Of a stretch of DNA of 21,778 bases, positions 6,295 through 15,500 are shown in pieces (the first letter of the stretch is position 1; the number at the start of each line of letters is the position of its first letter). A program made the position numbers and the translations under genes. Source of the DNA: a virus; IMG/VR virus record IMGVR_UViG_3300044970_003159, positions 1-21,778 of that record, one strand, 5' to 3'. A model generated the notes under the pieces. The model saw only the letters and a list, made by a program, of their open reading frames with translations. It searched no databases and had not been told where the DNA came from.

Positions 6295-8370
6295 ATGGCT
6301 AACGTTCTGCGCATCAAGCGCCGGGCCAGTGGTAACGCTGGCGCACCGGCCAGCTTAGCCAACGCGGAGTTGGCCTTTAACGAAGTCGACGACATCCTGT
6401 ACTATGGTAAGGGTACGGGCGGTGCTGGTGGTACGGCCACCACAATTCCGGCGATTGGCGGCTCAGGCGCGTTCCTCAGCCTTAGCGGCGCGCAGACCGT
6501 TTCGGGCAACAAGACGTTCACCGGCGACGTAATCGTCACCACTCAGACACTGTCCGACAACAGCACGAAAGCGGCGAGCACGGCTTTTGTCAAGGGGCAG
6601 GGGTATCTAACGAGCGCGACTGGAGTGACCAGCGTTGCGTTATCGCTACCGAGTTTTATCACAGTCAGTGGCTCTCCAGTTACCACAACTGGCACACTCA
6701 CCGGCACTTTGGCCAGCCAGACAGCAAATACAGTATTCATCGCGCCTGACGGTTCTGCAGGCGCCCCGACTTTCCGCTCCCTTGTCGCTGCGGATATTCC
6801 CACTCTGACAGCGGCGAAGATCAGCGACTTCGATACGCAAGTACGGACTAACCGCCTAGATCAGATGACGGCGCCGACGGCGTCGGTGGCTTTGAACAAC
6901 CAGCGGATTACTGGCCTGGCCGATCCGTCGGGGGCCCAGGACGCGGCAACGAAGGCGTATGTCGATGCGCTTAAGACCGGTCTGGATGTCAAGGACAGCG
7001 TAAGGGCTGCGACGACCGCTAACATCACGCTGAGCGGCACTCAGACCGTTGACGGTGTGGTCCTGGTGGCCAATGACCGCGTGTTGGTGAAGGATCAGAC
7101 CACCGCGTCTGGCAACGGTATCTACGTTGTTGCCGCTGGGGCCTGGACCCGCGCACTTGACGCGGACAACACGCCTGGTTCCGAAGTGACAGGCGGTATG
7201 TTCACCTTCGTGACGGAGGGTACGGTTAACGCGGACAGCGGCTGGGTACTGACGACCAACGACCCCATTGTTCTCGGTACTACGGCGCTGACATTCGCCC
7301 AGTTCTCCGGGGCTGGCCAGATCACGGCAGGGGCCGGTCTGACCAAGACCGGTAACACTCTCGATGTGGCCTCGACGGGCGGAGGTTCGCTGACAATCGG
7401 GGTCGATTCGATCAACCTGACATCGGGTATCGCAACGGCGGGCACATACCGCTCTGTCACTGTTGACACTTACGGCCGGGTTACCGCAGGCACATCCCCG
7501 ACAACTTTCTCTGGGTACGGTATCTCCGATACATCGGCAAACTTGGCCTCGGCGATCACCGACGAGACGGGCTCTGGCGCTCTGGTGTTCGGTACGTCAC
7601 CGTCCCTGACCACGCCTTCTCTGAGCGGGGAGACATTCAGCACAACGGCCAACGTAACTGCGGGGACCAACGCCCAGGGCCAGGGCGCTCTGACCAGCGA
7701 CCTTAGCGTTATCACCACAGCGGCGGCGAACCCGAGCGGCGTGACTCTGCCCACCGCTACGACCGGCCGGCGCGTGATCGTCGTTAACAAAGGCGCCAAC
7801 CCGGTCAATATATTTCCGGCATCCGGCGCAACTATCGATGCTCTAGGCACCAACGCCAGCATCCAGCTCGCCGTCAACGGCGTGATGGAGTTCAACGCGT
7901 CAAGCACGACGCAGTGGTACAGCTCGTTCAACTCGTCCGTCTCCGGGACCGGGGTTAGTTCGTTCTCCGCCGGGACGACAGGCCTGACCCCCAGCACCGC
8001 CACGACCGGTGCGGTCACTCTGGCCGGCACGCTCGCTCTGGCTAATGGCGGTACGGGTGCGACTGACGCGGCGGGTGCTCGTACAAACCTCGGTCTGGTG
8101 ATCGGGACGAACGTGCAGGCCTACGACGCCGAACTGGCCACTCTGGCCGGTATGGCCAGTGGCACGGCCACTTCGCTCGCCGCTCTGACCTCGACTGAGG
8201 CCTCGGTGATCGACGGCTCGACCACCGCGACTGCGACGACCCTGGTCCTGGCCGACCGCATGGTTATCAACGACGCAGGAACGATGGTCCAGGTCGCCCT
8301 CAGCGACCTCGTCACCTTCCTTGAAGACGGCGCAGCTTCCGGCTTCGATCTGGACGGCGGAACATTCTAA
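6295..8370 (+). CDS. Large tail fibre / adhesin
   Basis: 691 residues. The N-terminus ([19 protein letters not shown], then [19 protein letters not shown]) is the small attachment module common to many phage tail fibres of the Mtd N-terminal type. Next comes the typical fibre segment [18 protein letters not shown] with [17 protein letters not shown] (about 61-102). A middle domain at about 209-345 ([46 protein letters not shown]) is widely found in phage fibres. Asn/Thr/Gly-rich beta stretches follow, then a helical coil-like stretch and a DLDGGTF end. No chaperone or peptidase domain is visible. Arginine is coded almost only by CGN (one AGG in about sixteen), unlike neighbouring genes that use many AGA/AGG, which suggests exchange of this cassette. 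Confidence 0.9.
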   Translation: MANVLRIKRRASGNAGAPASLANAELAFNEVDDILYYGKGTGGAGGTATTIPAIGGSGAFLSLSGAQTVSGNKTFTGDVIVTTQTLSDNSTKAASTAFVKGQGYLTSATGVTSVALSLPSFITVSGSPVTTTGTLTGTLASQTANTVFIAPDGSAGAPTFRSLVAADIPTLTAAKISDFDTQVRTNRLDQMTAPTASVALNNQRITGLADPSGAQDAATKAYVDALKTGLDVKDSVRAATTANITLSGTQTVDGVVLVANDRVLVKDQTTASGNGIYVVAAGAWTRALDADNTPGSEVTGGMFTFVTEGTVNADSGWVLTTNDPIVLGTTALTFAQFSGAGQITAGAGLTKTGNTLDVASTGGGSLTIGVDSINLTSGIATAGTYRSVTVDTYGRVTAGTSPTTFSGYGISDTSANLASAITDETGSGALVFGTSPSLTTPSLSGETFSTTANVTAGTNAQGQGALTSDLSVITTAAANPSGVTLPTATTGRRVIVVNKGANPVNIFPASGATIDALGTNASIQLAVNGVMEFNASSTTQWYSSFNSSVSGTGVSSFSAGTTGLTPSTATTGAVTLAGTLALANGGTGATDAAGARTNLGLVIGTNVQAYDAELATLAGMASGTATSLAALTSTEASVIDGSTTATATTLVLADRMVINDAGTMVQVALSDLVTFLEDGAASGFDLDGGTF

Positions 8371-8379
8371 GACCAAATC

Positions 8380-8397
8380 GCCCCGTACATACGGGGC
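8380..8397 (+). terminator. Hairpin between the two fibre genes (weak terminator or mRNA-end structure)
   Basis: GCCCCGT and ACGGGGC form a perfect seven-base-pair stem with a four-base loop, nine bases after the stop of the first fibre. No run of T follows (TTAACCCTT), so it is not a textbook Rho-independent terminator. It may partly terminate transcription, protect an mRNA end or insulate translation of the second fibre. Confidence 0.45.
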
Positions 8398-8432
8398 TTA
8401 ACCCTTCTACATAGAAATCAACGGGGAGCCAA

Positions 8433-9542
8433 ATGGCAAATACAATACGAATACGGCGCAGTTCGGTTGCGTCGGCAGTTCCGACAACCACGCAGCTCGC
8501 TCTGGGCGAACTGGCCATTAACACGAACGATGGAAAACTCTTTCTGAAGAAAGACGTTTCGGGAGTGGAGAGCATTGTTGAGGTCGGAGCGGGTGGTGGT
8601 GGCGGTGGCAGTCCTGGGGGCAGTAGCGGTCAGATCCAATTTAACAATGCCGGTGCGTTTGGTGGTGCGAGTGATGTCACTATCCACGAGGGCGATCTGG
8701 TTCTTGCGGACAACGCTACAGCGACCGCACCGGGAGCAGGCAGCAAGCTCGCGGCGCTGTCAATCGGAGGCCGCTCCATGCCGAGCTTCAAGAACAGCTC
8801 TACATCGGCCGCTGCTGTACTGCAGCCGACATTTGCTCGGAACCGCATCTGCATCTGGCAGGGAGCCAGTGGATCGAACGCTCCTGTCGCCTTGGGCATT
8901 GCCACGCTGACCTCAACAGGCACCGCAACATCCGCCAACATCGCCACCACCAACAGGCAGACGCGAACGCAGCGCCTTGAGTATCTCGTCACTACCGCAG
9001 CCACTACAGCGGTTGCCGGCTGGCGCTACCCCAACCTGGGCTGGACGGTCGGCGGCGCTACTGCGGGTGAGGGCGGCTTTTTTTACGTCTGCCGCTGGGG
9101 GCCAGCCACCGGCGTCGCAACAACCACGAACCGTGCCTTTGTCGGCATGACCAACACCACTGCTGCGCCGACCGACGTTGAGCCGAGCACGATCACCAAC
9201 ATCGTCGGCATGGGCTGGGACGCAGCAGACGCCAACATCCAGATCATGCACCGCGGCACTGCTGCAATCACCAAGGTCAACCTCGGCGCCAGCTTCCCCG
9301 TGCCCACCGCGGACCGCACCAAGGCTTATGAGCTGGTGATGTTCTCACCTCCAGGCAGTACGCAATCGGTGAACTACACCGTGACCGACCTCGGCACAGG
9401 AGCCACGGCCTCTGGCACGATCAACACCAACATGCCAACCACCACCACGCTCCTGACCCAGCGTGGCTGGATGAGCGTCGGCGGCACCAGCAGCGTCATT
9501 GGCATCGCGCTGATGAGCTGCTACTTAGAGACTGACTACTGA
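8433..9542 (+). CDS. Second tail fibre / adhesin
   Basis: 369 residues. The first 45 residues (MANTIRIRRSSVASAVPTTT, LALGELAINTNDGKLFLKK) match the attachment module of the preceding fibre. A glycine linker (GGGGGGSPGGSSG, about 53-66) and the common SGQIQFNNAGAFGGASDVTI segment follow. The C-terminal 230 residues form a different beta-rich domain: TRTQRLEYLVTTAA, GGFFYVCRWG, RAFVGMTN, YELVMFSPPGSTQSVNY. It is likely the host-binding head, since domains of this shape cap fibres in various phages. The ribosome binding site is GGGGAG at 8423-8428, four bases before the ATG. Codon use again favours CGN for Arg. It lies behind a hairpin, so its level may be set separately from the first fibre. 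The two adhesins probably use the same attachment point and bind different receptors, or one is an alternative to the other. Confidence 0.88.
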   Translation: MANTIRIRRSSVASAVPTTTQLALGELAINTNDGKLFLKKDVSGVESIVEVGAGGGGGGSPGGSSGQIQFNNAGAFGGASDVTIHEGDLVLADNATATAPGAGSKLAALSIGGRSMPSFKNSSTSAAAVLQPTFARNRICIWQGASGSNAPVALGIATLTSTGTATSANIATTNRQTRTQRLEYLVTTAATTAVAGWRYPNLGWTVGGATAGEGGFFYVCRWGPATGVATTTNRAFVGMTNTTAAPTDVEPSTITNIVGMGWDAADANIQIMHRGTAAITKVNLGASFPVPTADRTKAYELVMFSPPGSTQSVNYTVTDLGTGATASGTINTNMPTTTTLLTQRGWMSVGGTSSVIGIALMSCYLETDY

Positions 9543-9603
9543 CACGCTTTGTGATTTAAGTAAAAATCAACTCAGCTAAAATAGTTAGTTGTCGTACTCA
9601 GTG

Positions 9604-9610
9604 GTTTAAA
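9604..9610 (+). promoter_or_regulatory. GTTTAAA element before the small-gene cluster
   Basis: Plus-strand GTTTAAA in the 76-base gap after the second fibre. It ends only eight bases before the ATG at 9619, closer than at the other genes, so either the transcript is nearly leaderless or the true start of that gene is further in. Confidence 0.45.
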
Positions 9611-9618
9611 TTGACTAT

Positions 9619-9831
9619 ATGGCGAACAATAACCGACCCAACTCCTCGCAGATCTCCTCATCGGAACTCGAAAGCCTTAGAAGATGGGCGAGTATGAGCG
9701 GTAGGGCCAAGGATCCGTCAAGACTAGCACCGGGCCTGACAGAGGGCCCAGCGTACCCGACGATCCCCACCCCACCAAATCCCAGCCCCTACAAGCGCTG
9801 GGGCTGTTCCTCCTGCAGGAGATCAAGATGA
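9619..9831 (+). CDS. Small proline- and serine-rich protein, unknown function
   Basis: 70 residues. Begins MANNNRPNSSQISSSELESL, continues through a proline-rich part (PAYPTIPTPPNPSPYKRW) and ends GCSSCRRSR, a CxxC with a basic tail. No ribosome binding site is visible and the GTTTAAA element is only eight bases away. An internal ATG at 9695 could be used instead. The stop overlaps the next ATG (ATGA, 9828-9831), which supports translation through this frame. I do not recognise it. Confidence 0.55.
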   Translation: MANNNRPNSSQISSSELESLRRWASMSGRAKDPSRLAPGLTEGPAYPTIPTPPNPSPYKRWGCSSCRRSR

Positions 9832-10091
9832 CAACCAGAAAGACAAAAGCGGAACTCGAGAAGGAGAAGGAGAGGGAGGAAGTGTACGAACCCGTACTTG
9901 TTGTGGAGGTGGAGCCTCCTGCGGAGCCCCCTACGGAGCCTGTTACTGAACTCCCTGCGGAACCCCCCGCTCCCCTCCCCGAAGTCACCGGCATCTTCCT
10001 GGGAGAAGAGGACCGCCGGCTCCTGAAGAAGTTCAACAAGCACATTGTGAATAAATTAGGGCTAACAAGCACCAGGTCCTTCAGGGTCTGA
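9828..10091 (+). CDS. Small Pro/Glu-rich protein, unknown function
   Basis: 87 residues. A charged helix (TKAELEKEKEREE) is followed by a PPAEP-type repeat tract (VEPPAEPPTEPVTELPAEPP, about 31-50) and a basic end with EEDRRLLKKFNKHIVNKLG. The middle would be an extended, rigid linker of the kind seen in TonB or structural spacers. AGGAG at 9817-9821 lies six bases before the ATG and supports the start. It is coupled to the gene upstream. Role unknown. Confidence 0.65.
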   Translation: MTTRKTKAELEKEKEREEVYEPVLVVEVEPPAEPPTEPVTELPAEPPAPLPEVTGIFLGEEDRRLLKKFNKHIVNKLGLTSTRSFRV

Positions 10092-10130
10092 TAGAATAGA
10101 ATCGGCCACCTTCGCCCCACCCACAGACTT

Positions 10131-10538
10131 ATGAAACCCGAGCTCGTTAACGCGTACATGGACATCGCGGAAAGATTCGCTCTGGTATCCAAGTGCAATA
10201 GGCTGAAAGTGGGCGCCATAATCGTCAAGAACGGAAGCATTCTAGCCCACGGGTGGAACGGCACCCCCACCGGCTACAGAACCAACTGCTGCGAGGACGA
10301 GGCCGGCACCACGTCGCCATTCGTCCTTCACGCCGAGCAGAACGTCCTCGTTAAGATGGCCAAATCCACCGAGTCGATTGACGGCGCGGAACTGTTCTGC
10401 ACGCACTCTCCGTGCCCGGAATGCTCCAAGCTCCTGGCCCAGAGCGGGGTGAGGAAGGTGTACTACCGGCATAGTTACCGCATCTCCGAAGGGCTGAGGG
10501 TACTCACGGACCTCGGCGTCGAAGTGGAGCAGGTCTGA
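10131..10538 (+). CDS. dCMP deaminase
   Basis: 135 residues. Converts dCMP to dUMP, the substrate of thymidylate synthase, so it raises dTTP supply during phage DNA synthesis. The zinc-dependent cytidine/deoxycytidylate deaminase signature is complete: H67-A-E69 gives the zinc ligand and catalytic Glu, and P94-C95-P-E-C98 gives the two Cys ligands. GWNGTPTGYRTNCCE (41-55) is the dCMP-specific block upstream. The enzyme is shorter than the roughly 190-residue T4 enzyme and close to the compact bacterial and cyanophage type. The ATG lacks a clear ribosome binding site. Its stop overlaps the next ATG (TGATG, 10536-10540). It is unusual to find it between fibre and structural genes rather than with nucleotide metabolism genes. 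Confidence 0.93.
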   Translation: MKPELVNAYMDIAERFALVSKCNRLKVGAIIVKNGSILAHGWNGTPTGYRTNCCEDEAGTTSPFVLHAEQNVLVKMAKSTESIDGAELFCTHSPCPECSKLLAQSGVRKVYYRHSYRISEGLRVLTDLGVEVEQV

Positions 10539-10900
10539 TGAGCCTGAACTCGGAGGAAGAGAAGGAGTCCCTAAGACAATCCCTCAAGAACACGGAGAAT
10601 CTGAACGATACGATACTCTGCCTGGAACGGGTGCTGGCGCAGAGGACCCCCTTCGCTCTCTACATCGCCACGGCGGACAGAACCGACTGCGCCTGGATAT
10701 TCGACCCGCAGACCGTGTACCAGATGGTGGGCGGGGAGGATAAGTACGACCGCATCCTCGACTCCCTCTTCCCATCAGAGGAGGATAAGTCGTGCGGGGT
10801 GGTGTTCTTCATATTCAGGAAGGTGGGACCGATCTACTCCATCCGCGTGGATCTGGAGCTCATAGACGGTATAATCAACGACCTATACGATGAACTTTAG
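10538..10900 (+). CDS. Small acidic protein of unknown function
   Basis: 120 residues, coupled to the deaminase by a TGATG overlap. A charged helix at the N-terminus (LNSEEEKESLRQSLKNTENL) is followed by an alternating alpha/beta domain with PFALYIATADRTDCAWIFD, a SCGVVFFIFRKVGPIYSIRV beta hairpin and an acidic end. No known motif. Its end overlaps the end of the opposing gene by 18 bases (10883-10900), with no terminator between them. A small regulatory or auxiliary protein is possible but unproven. Confidence 0.72.
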   Translation: MSLNSEEEKESLRQSLKNTENLNDTILCLERVLAQRTPFALYIATADRTDCAWIFDPQTVYQMVGGEDKYDRILDSLFPSEEDKSCGVVFFIFRKVGPIYSIRVDLELIDGIINDLYDEL

Positions 10901-11755
10901 GGCCTTGAGAGCCGCGATTATCTCGTTCACTTTGCTCTTCAGCTCGAGGTTCTGATCGGCCATAAACCTGGACCCCGCTGTCACCGTCTTGTTTGTGGGG
11001 ATTACGGTCATCGCGGTCTGGGGCGTAGTGGTGTTGAAGCTAGTAACAGTGAACTCCACCACCTCCCCCGTGGTCGTAGTGGCGATGAAGACGTCACCAA
11101 CATCCAGCTCGGAATCGAATATCGTGGCGGTTCCCGTAACGTTAGCGCCGGCGATCTGGATAGTGCCGGTGTAGTAGAATAGGTTGAGGGCGGTGCTCAG
11201 CTCCGCTATCTGCTTTGGTGACGTTGTTGGGGTCTCCAGCACCTGCACTCTGTTGGCGAGGTTTTGGGTCTCGATTACCGCTCCGTTCACCTTCTCCTCC
11301 AGCGATCGTTGCGTCAGGCTCAGGGTCTGCAGCTGATCCTGTCCCTCCGTCAGATTCTTCTGGAAGTTTTGCTCGATGGTCTTAACGTCATCCTCAAGGA
11401 GTTGCAGAGTCGTCTCTATATTGGAGATGGACGTTGCCGTGGCCTCCGACAGCGCGGCCTGGGACGAGGCTATGGCCGTCGAGAAGATCTTGAGGTCGCG
11501 GATCTTAGCGTAGGTTCTGTCCGCGAACCTCACATTCACAATACCCATCTCTGTGGTCGGGTCGATGGCCTCGGCCAGACTCACCCCCAGCTTCAGGCCA
11601 CTCTTGGTGCCACTTCCGTCCTCTACGAAGAGAGCTCCCTCGGATGTAAGTCCGTCCTGTGAGAGCACCTCGCCAGTGGTCGAGAGTTCCTGCCTCGCTA
11701 TGTTAAGCAGGCCACCCGCGTAGTCTTCTATAAATCGGCTTCGTAGATCGGCCAT
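10883..11755 (-). CDS. Coiled-coil virion protein, cyanophage-type
   Basis: 290 residues. The N-terminus (MADLRSRFIEDYAGGLLNIA, then TGEVLSQDG) and the block VNVRFADRTYAKIRDLKIFS resemble, from memory, a structural protein conserved in T4-like cyanophages. A long helical region at about 95-175 has heptad-like leucine spacing (TSISNIETTLQLLEDDVKTI, LQTLSLTQRSLEEKVNG) and probably forms a trimeric or dimeric coiled coil. A beta domain (YTGTIQIAGANVTGTATIF, VGDVFIATTTTGEVVEFTV) and a short C-terminal helix follow. It could be a baseplate, fibre-connector or whisker-like component. It is separated from the upstream LRR gene by 13 bases and likely belongs to the same transcript. Confidence 0.8.
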   Translation of the reverse strand: MADLRSRFIEDYAGGLLNIARQELSTTGEVLSQDGLTSEGALFVEDGSGTKSGLKLGVSLAEAIDPTTEMGIVNVRFADRTYAKIRDLKIFSTAIASSQAALSEATATSISNIETTLQLLEDDVKTIEQNFQKNLTEGQDQLQTLSLTQRSLEEKVNGAVIETQNLANRVQVLETPTTSPKQIAELSTALNLFYYTGTIQIAGANVTGTATIFDSELDVGDVFIATTTTGEVVEFTVTSFNTTTPQTAMTVIPTNKTVTAGSRFMADQNLELKSKVNEIIAALKALKFIV

Positions 11756-11768
11756 ACTCCTCTATCGG

Positions 11769-12596
11769 TCAGCAACTATAGTAGTCTTTAATCAGAGAAT
11801 CCTCAAGGCTACTCGTGAAGAAGGCGTACATATGAGGAGGTACGATCGACGCCGGCGGGGGATTGTCCCAGAGCACGAGCCAATTATTACACAGTAGCAT
11901 CCTGATCTTGGACGCCACGCGCCTATTCGACCAGTCGATCTCCGACCCTCTCATATCAAGCAGGGTCTCGTAGGTTTTTCTGAACATCGCCAGTCGGCTA
12001 TTCGCCGACGCCGTGTGCACCGGCCTGAAGTCCCTGAGCAGTCTCTCCTGGGCGATGGGGGTAAGAGCGCAGTTTCTCGCCAGGAGCGCCTTAATAGACC
12101 GATTGTTGCCCAGGTTTATCACCCCCAGCGCCGGGCAGTTGGAGATATTGAGCACCTCTAGGTTGGGACTGTCGGTGACGAAGACGGCTCTCATGTTGGA
12201 GTTGCCCTCCAGGTTGAGGTTTTTAAGCCTCGATCTTGGAACGTTGAAGTTGGCGTGGACGAGGCGATTCTTCTGCAGATTTATGCTAACGATCCGCGGA
12301 TCCACCACCTGCCCCGAACGTGGATCTATCCAGTGATCCTCCCACGTGAGTATGTCCTGGTTGGTTAGTTTGAGTTCGACTATGTCTCCGGAGGCGTTCC
12401 TCTCGCTCCTCTCCACCTCCACAAGGTAGGAGTCGTTCATCTGCTTAAACAGCGAGGCACGATTACCACCGAGAAGAAAATCCTCCCCCTCTTCCTCGAA
12501 GGCAACGTAGTTGAAGTGGTTGGGGGTTCGGAGCCCGAAGGGTAGGGTCTTGGAACCCCTCAGGGTCTTGAAGAACGTTTGCATCTTCTGGGTCAC
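11769..12596 (-). CDS. Leucine-rich-repeat protein in the structural operon
   Basis: 275 residues. The middle (about 101-185) shows a 22-residue repeat: RIVSINLQKNRLVHANFNV, RLKNLNLEGNSNMRAVFV, NLEVLNISNCPALGVINLGN, SIKALLARNCALTPIAQE. The LxLxxN/C pattern gives a short solenoid of three to four units. The N-terminal 100 residues look like a separate domain (LKLTNQDILTWEDHWIDP). The C-terminal 75 residues are helical and end DSLIKDYYSC. LRR solenoids are protein- or glycan-binding surfaces and are uncommon in phage virion proteins, so a host-contact or assembly-interaction role is possible. It overlaps the upstream gene by ATGA (12593-12596) and is therefore coupled to it. Confidence 0.8.
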   Translation of the reverse strand: MTQKMQTFFKTLRGSKTLPFGLRTPNHFNYVAFEEEGEDFLLGGNRASLFKQMNDSYLVEVERSERNASGDIVELKLTNQDILTWEDHWIDPRSGQVVDPRIVSINLQKNRLVHANFNVPRSRLKNLNLEGNSNMRAVFVTDSPNLEVLNISNCPALGVINLGNNRSIKALLARNCALTPIAQERLLRDFRPVHTASANSRLAMFRKTYETLLDMRGSEIDWSNRRVASKIRMLLCNNWLVLWDNPPPASIVPPHMYAFFTSSLEDSLIKDYYSC

Positions 12597-15500
12597 TTTA
12601 ACTTACCTCCGGACAGGGTCTTAGGGCAGAACGCCAGGTAATACTTCCCTTCGTAGGGAGGTGAGAACCTCTTGCATTTCATAACATTCATGCAGATCTG
12701 GTAGTGGAATGGGGAGTCGAAGCCCGCGCAGTTGAATTCCGAACCCTTCTCCATCTTGGCCTTTAAGAACTCCACGACTCCGAACTCGGTGTTTCCGTAC
12801 TCGCTCAACTCAGCCCCGCCCGACTCGTACACGAGGTGATCGGAGAGTATTGTTGTGAGTAGTGGCTCCCCCCTCTCCCCGACCAACGTATCCGGGGGTA
12901 GTAGGCTCATGAACGAGGCGGGTTGGTCGAACGCCGACGTGGGAACCATCGCGGTGGTGGGTACGTACTCCGCGAAAGTTCCCAAGGGCCTATCTACCGC
13001 CACCTTGGATGGAGGGACTCCAGGGATGTCGGAGTAGGTCTCGGGGAAGAGCGACTTATTAAACCTACCGACGCATCGCTGCTGGGATGAGGAGTACAGA
13101 TCCTCGCAGTTAGAACCACCGAACCTCCTACACGACGCCACCGGATCGAAGCTCTTGGAGCCGGGAGGGTCGGAACTTGACGTGGAGATGTAGTTGGAGC
13201 CGAGGGCCTGGGATCTGACGTCCGGCCCTCCGTCCAGGCTGGTGTACACAGGGGGGACGGAGCGGGGCTTTGAAGGCACCCGTTGCACGGGTGTATCCAA
13301 CTCGTACCTAGTGGCAGGGGAGAAGGGCTTAGCTGTCGCCCCGGCGACTTGTAACTCCACCGTCTCGTCGGGCAATAGCACCGTATTGGCCAGAAGGTTG
13401 GCCTCGGAGAACTTGATGAACTTGCAGACAAGGTTGATAGGAAGACCGTCTACCATCTCGGTGCTGAGGGCCTCCGACATCGCGCCGGCGATGGCCGTAG
13501 CCTGCTCCGAAGTAACCGAGTTTTTTGCGGGGACGCGATTGGGAAGTCTGGAATTCCCGACTCCAGGCGACTCGGAGATGGGCGCGGTGCTCGCTACGCT
13601 AGTCATTCCCGCCATGCTACTCCCCCCGGCCATAGACGACACGAGCTGCGGCAGGGTGCCGTAGGTTTTGTTCTGCGATAGGACGAGTGGCCCCAGTACC
13701 TTCGAGAAGTCCGAAGTATACGAGAAGTTGTAATCCAGTTCGGAGCTGAAGATATTTTTGACGATCGACAGGTACTTGGAAAACTCCTCAAGATTATCCA
13801 CGATCCTGAGGAGGGCGTTGGTCTTGTTCTCCGTATCCACCTGGAAGTTGTTTACCTGGTAGGAGTTTTTGTAGTTGCTAAGTTTGACTCCAAGACCGGC
13901 CAGGCTAGCGTACCTCAGAAAAGAGGTGAACACTCCGCCGGAGAACCCGTCCAGTACGTGACCTAGCTCTGTAGGCGAGGACGGGCCATTGAGCACGGAG
14001 AACAGTTCCTTCGGCGTAAGCCCCCTCGCCTTATCGTACAGGGAGTCGATAATGTCCAGGGACCCTACATTACCAAGGTTGTCTCCGATTATCTTAGTCC
14101 ACTGCTTCAGCGCGATGGGCACCACTGAGTTTGCCTGCTCGTAGGTCATGGTGGGAGTGGCAAACGCGTCGTCTTTGTACACTCCTGTTATCATTTGCTC
14201 GACAAGAGGCTGGAGGATCTGCACATCCTGCTTATTTTTTATGATGGTAGACTCGCCATTCTGGTAGATGAAGGATATGGATTCCAGCAGCGTGAGGTTA
14301 TTTTTTCCAAGTATCTTGTTGAACTTCACAAGCTGTCCCGGATCTACAGCGTAGGTCAAGCCGATAAGTAACCCTATGAGTTTAGGATAGCGATTTATAT
14401 TGATCGAAGTTAGTCTGGACTTGTCCTTCTCCGAAAGCTTCAGTATGTTGAGAAGCGAATCCACCGAACCACTGGTATAGAGGAAGGAGAGGTACGCGTC
14501 CACGGCCTCCTGCCCACCAAACTCGTAGACGAGCTGGGCCAGCTCGTAGGCTTTGAAGAATGACTTGAGGTCCGACGAGTCGGAGATGGGAGCAAAGTTA
14601 CTCACCAACTGCGAGAAAGACTCCACCTGTAGCAGTTTATCCACCTCCGAATCCCTGAACCCGAGGGATCTCAGAAACTCCACCAGTTTCCTATCACTGG
14701 CCTCGTAGGCTTTGAAGGAGATGTTGGGTATGAACTCGGAAGTGGAGATCCCGACCCCTCTCATCACATCCAGTATCTCTCCCACCTTACCCGAGATGCT
14801 CTCTATCCACGTTCCGAAAAACTCCAGGGACTTTCCTGGTAGTACGGGTTTGACAGTCGCGGCGGAGAACCTGGAGTAGTTATCCAGGAGGTACTTGATG
14901 GAGCCCGTAAGTCCTCCTCTTATGGAGTCGTAACCGTAGTCTAAAAAGTACATCCCAGGGGGAAACACCCTCTGAAACTCCTCCATCTGAACCCGCACCG
15001 AACCCAGTCCCTCGTATCCGGGTATGCGGCCCCTCTCGTCCAGCGAATTCACCACCGCTTTTACGGTATCCCCGACGATAAGGCTTCTCCGGTAGATGCT
15101 CTCCAGCGAGTAGAGCAGGATGTCCACGCTTGGAGGCTCCGAGTAGGATCCGGCCTCCTCTAAGGAGTCAAATCGGTCCTCTAGACCGTCGTAGAACTGG
15201 GAGTAGACGGGGTTGTAGATGAGTTTCCCGCTCGCCTCCACGGTGCCCTCGGGAACCTTCTGGGAGTGCACGAACGACCTCAGGGAGCCGAAAGGATCTA
15301 GGAACTTCAGCCCGGGCATCTTATTGGGGCTCGGAGACGCTTTGTAGAGAACGTCGAACCTGCCAAAGGCTGAATCTCCGCCGGAGAGGCTGAAGATCTC
15401 CGGAATGCTCCTTCCAAAACAGGATGCGAATAGGTACTCCGAGACTCTGGTGATGTAATCCACGCCTCCCACCGGGGAGCCCTCGTAGGACCCAAAGGAG

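Noticed and set aside
7470-8030. Minus-strand open frame of 186 codons opposite the first fibre
   Set aside because: Valine/alanine/proline-rich reading produced by the repetitive fibre codons; no start signal and the fibre itself is clear.
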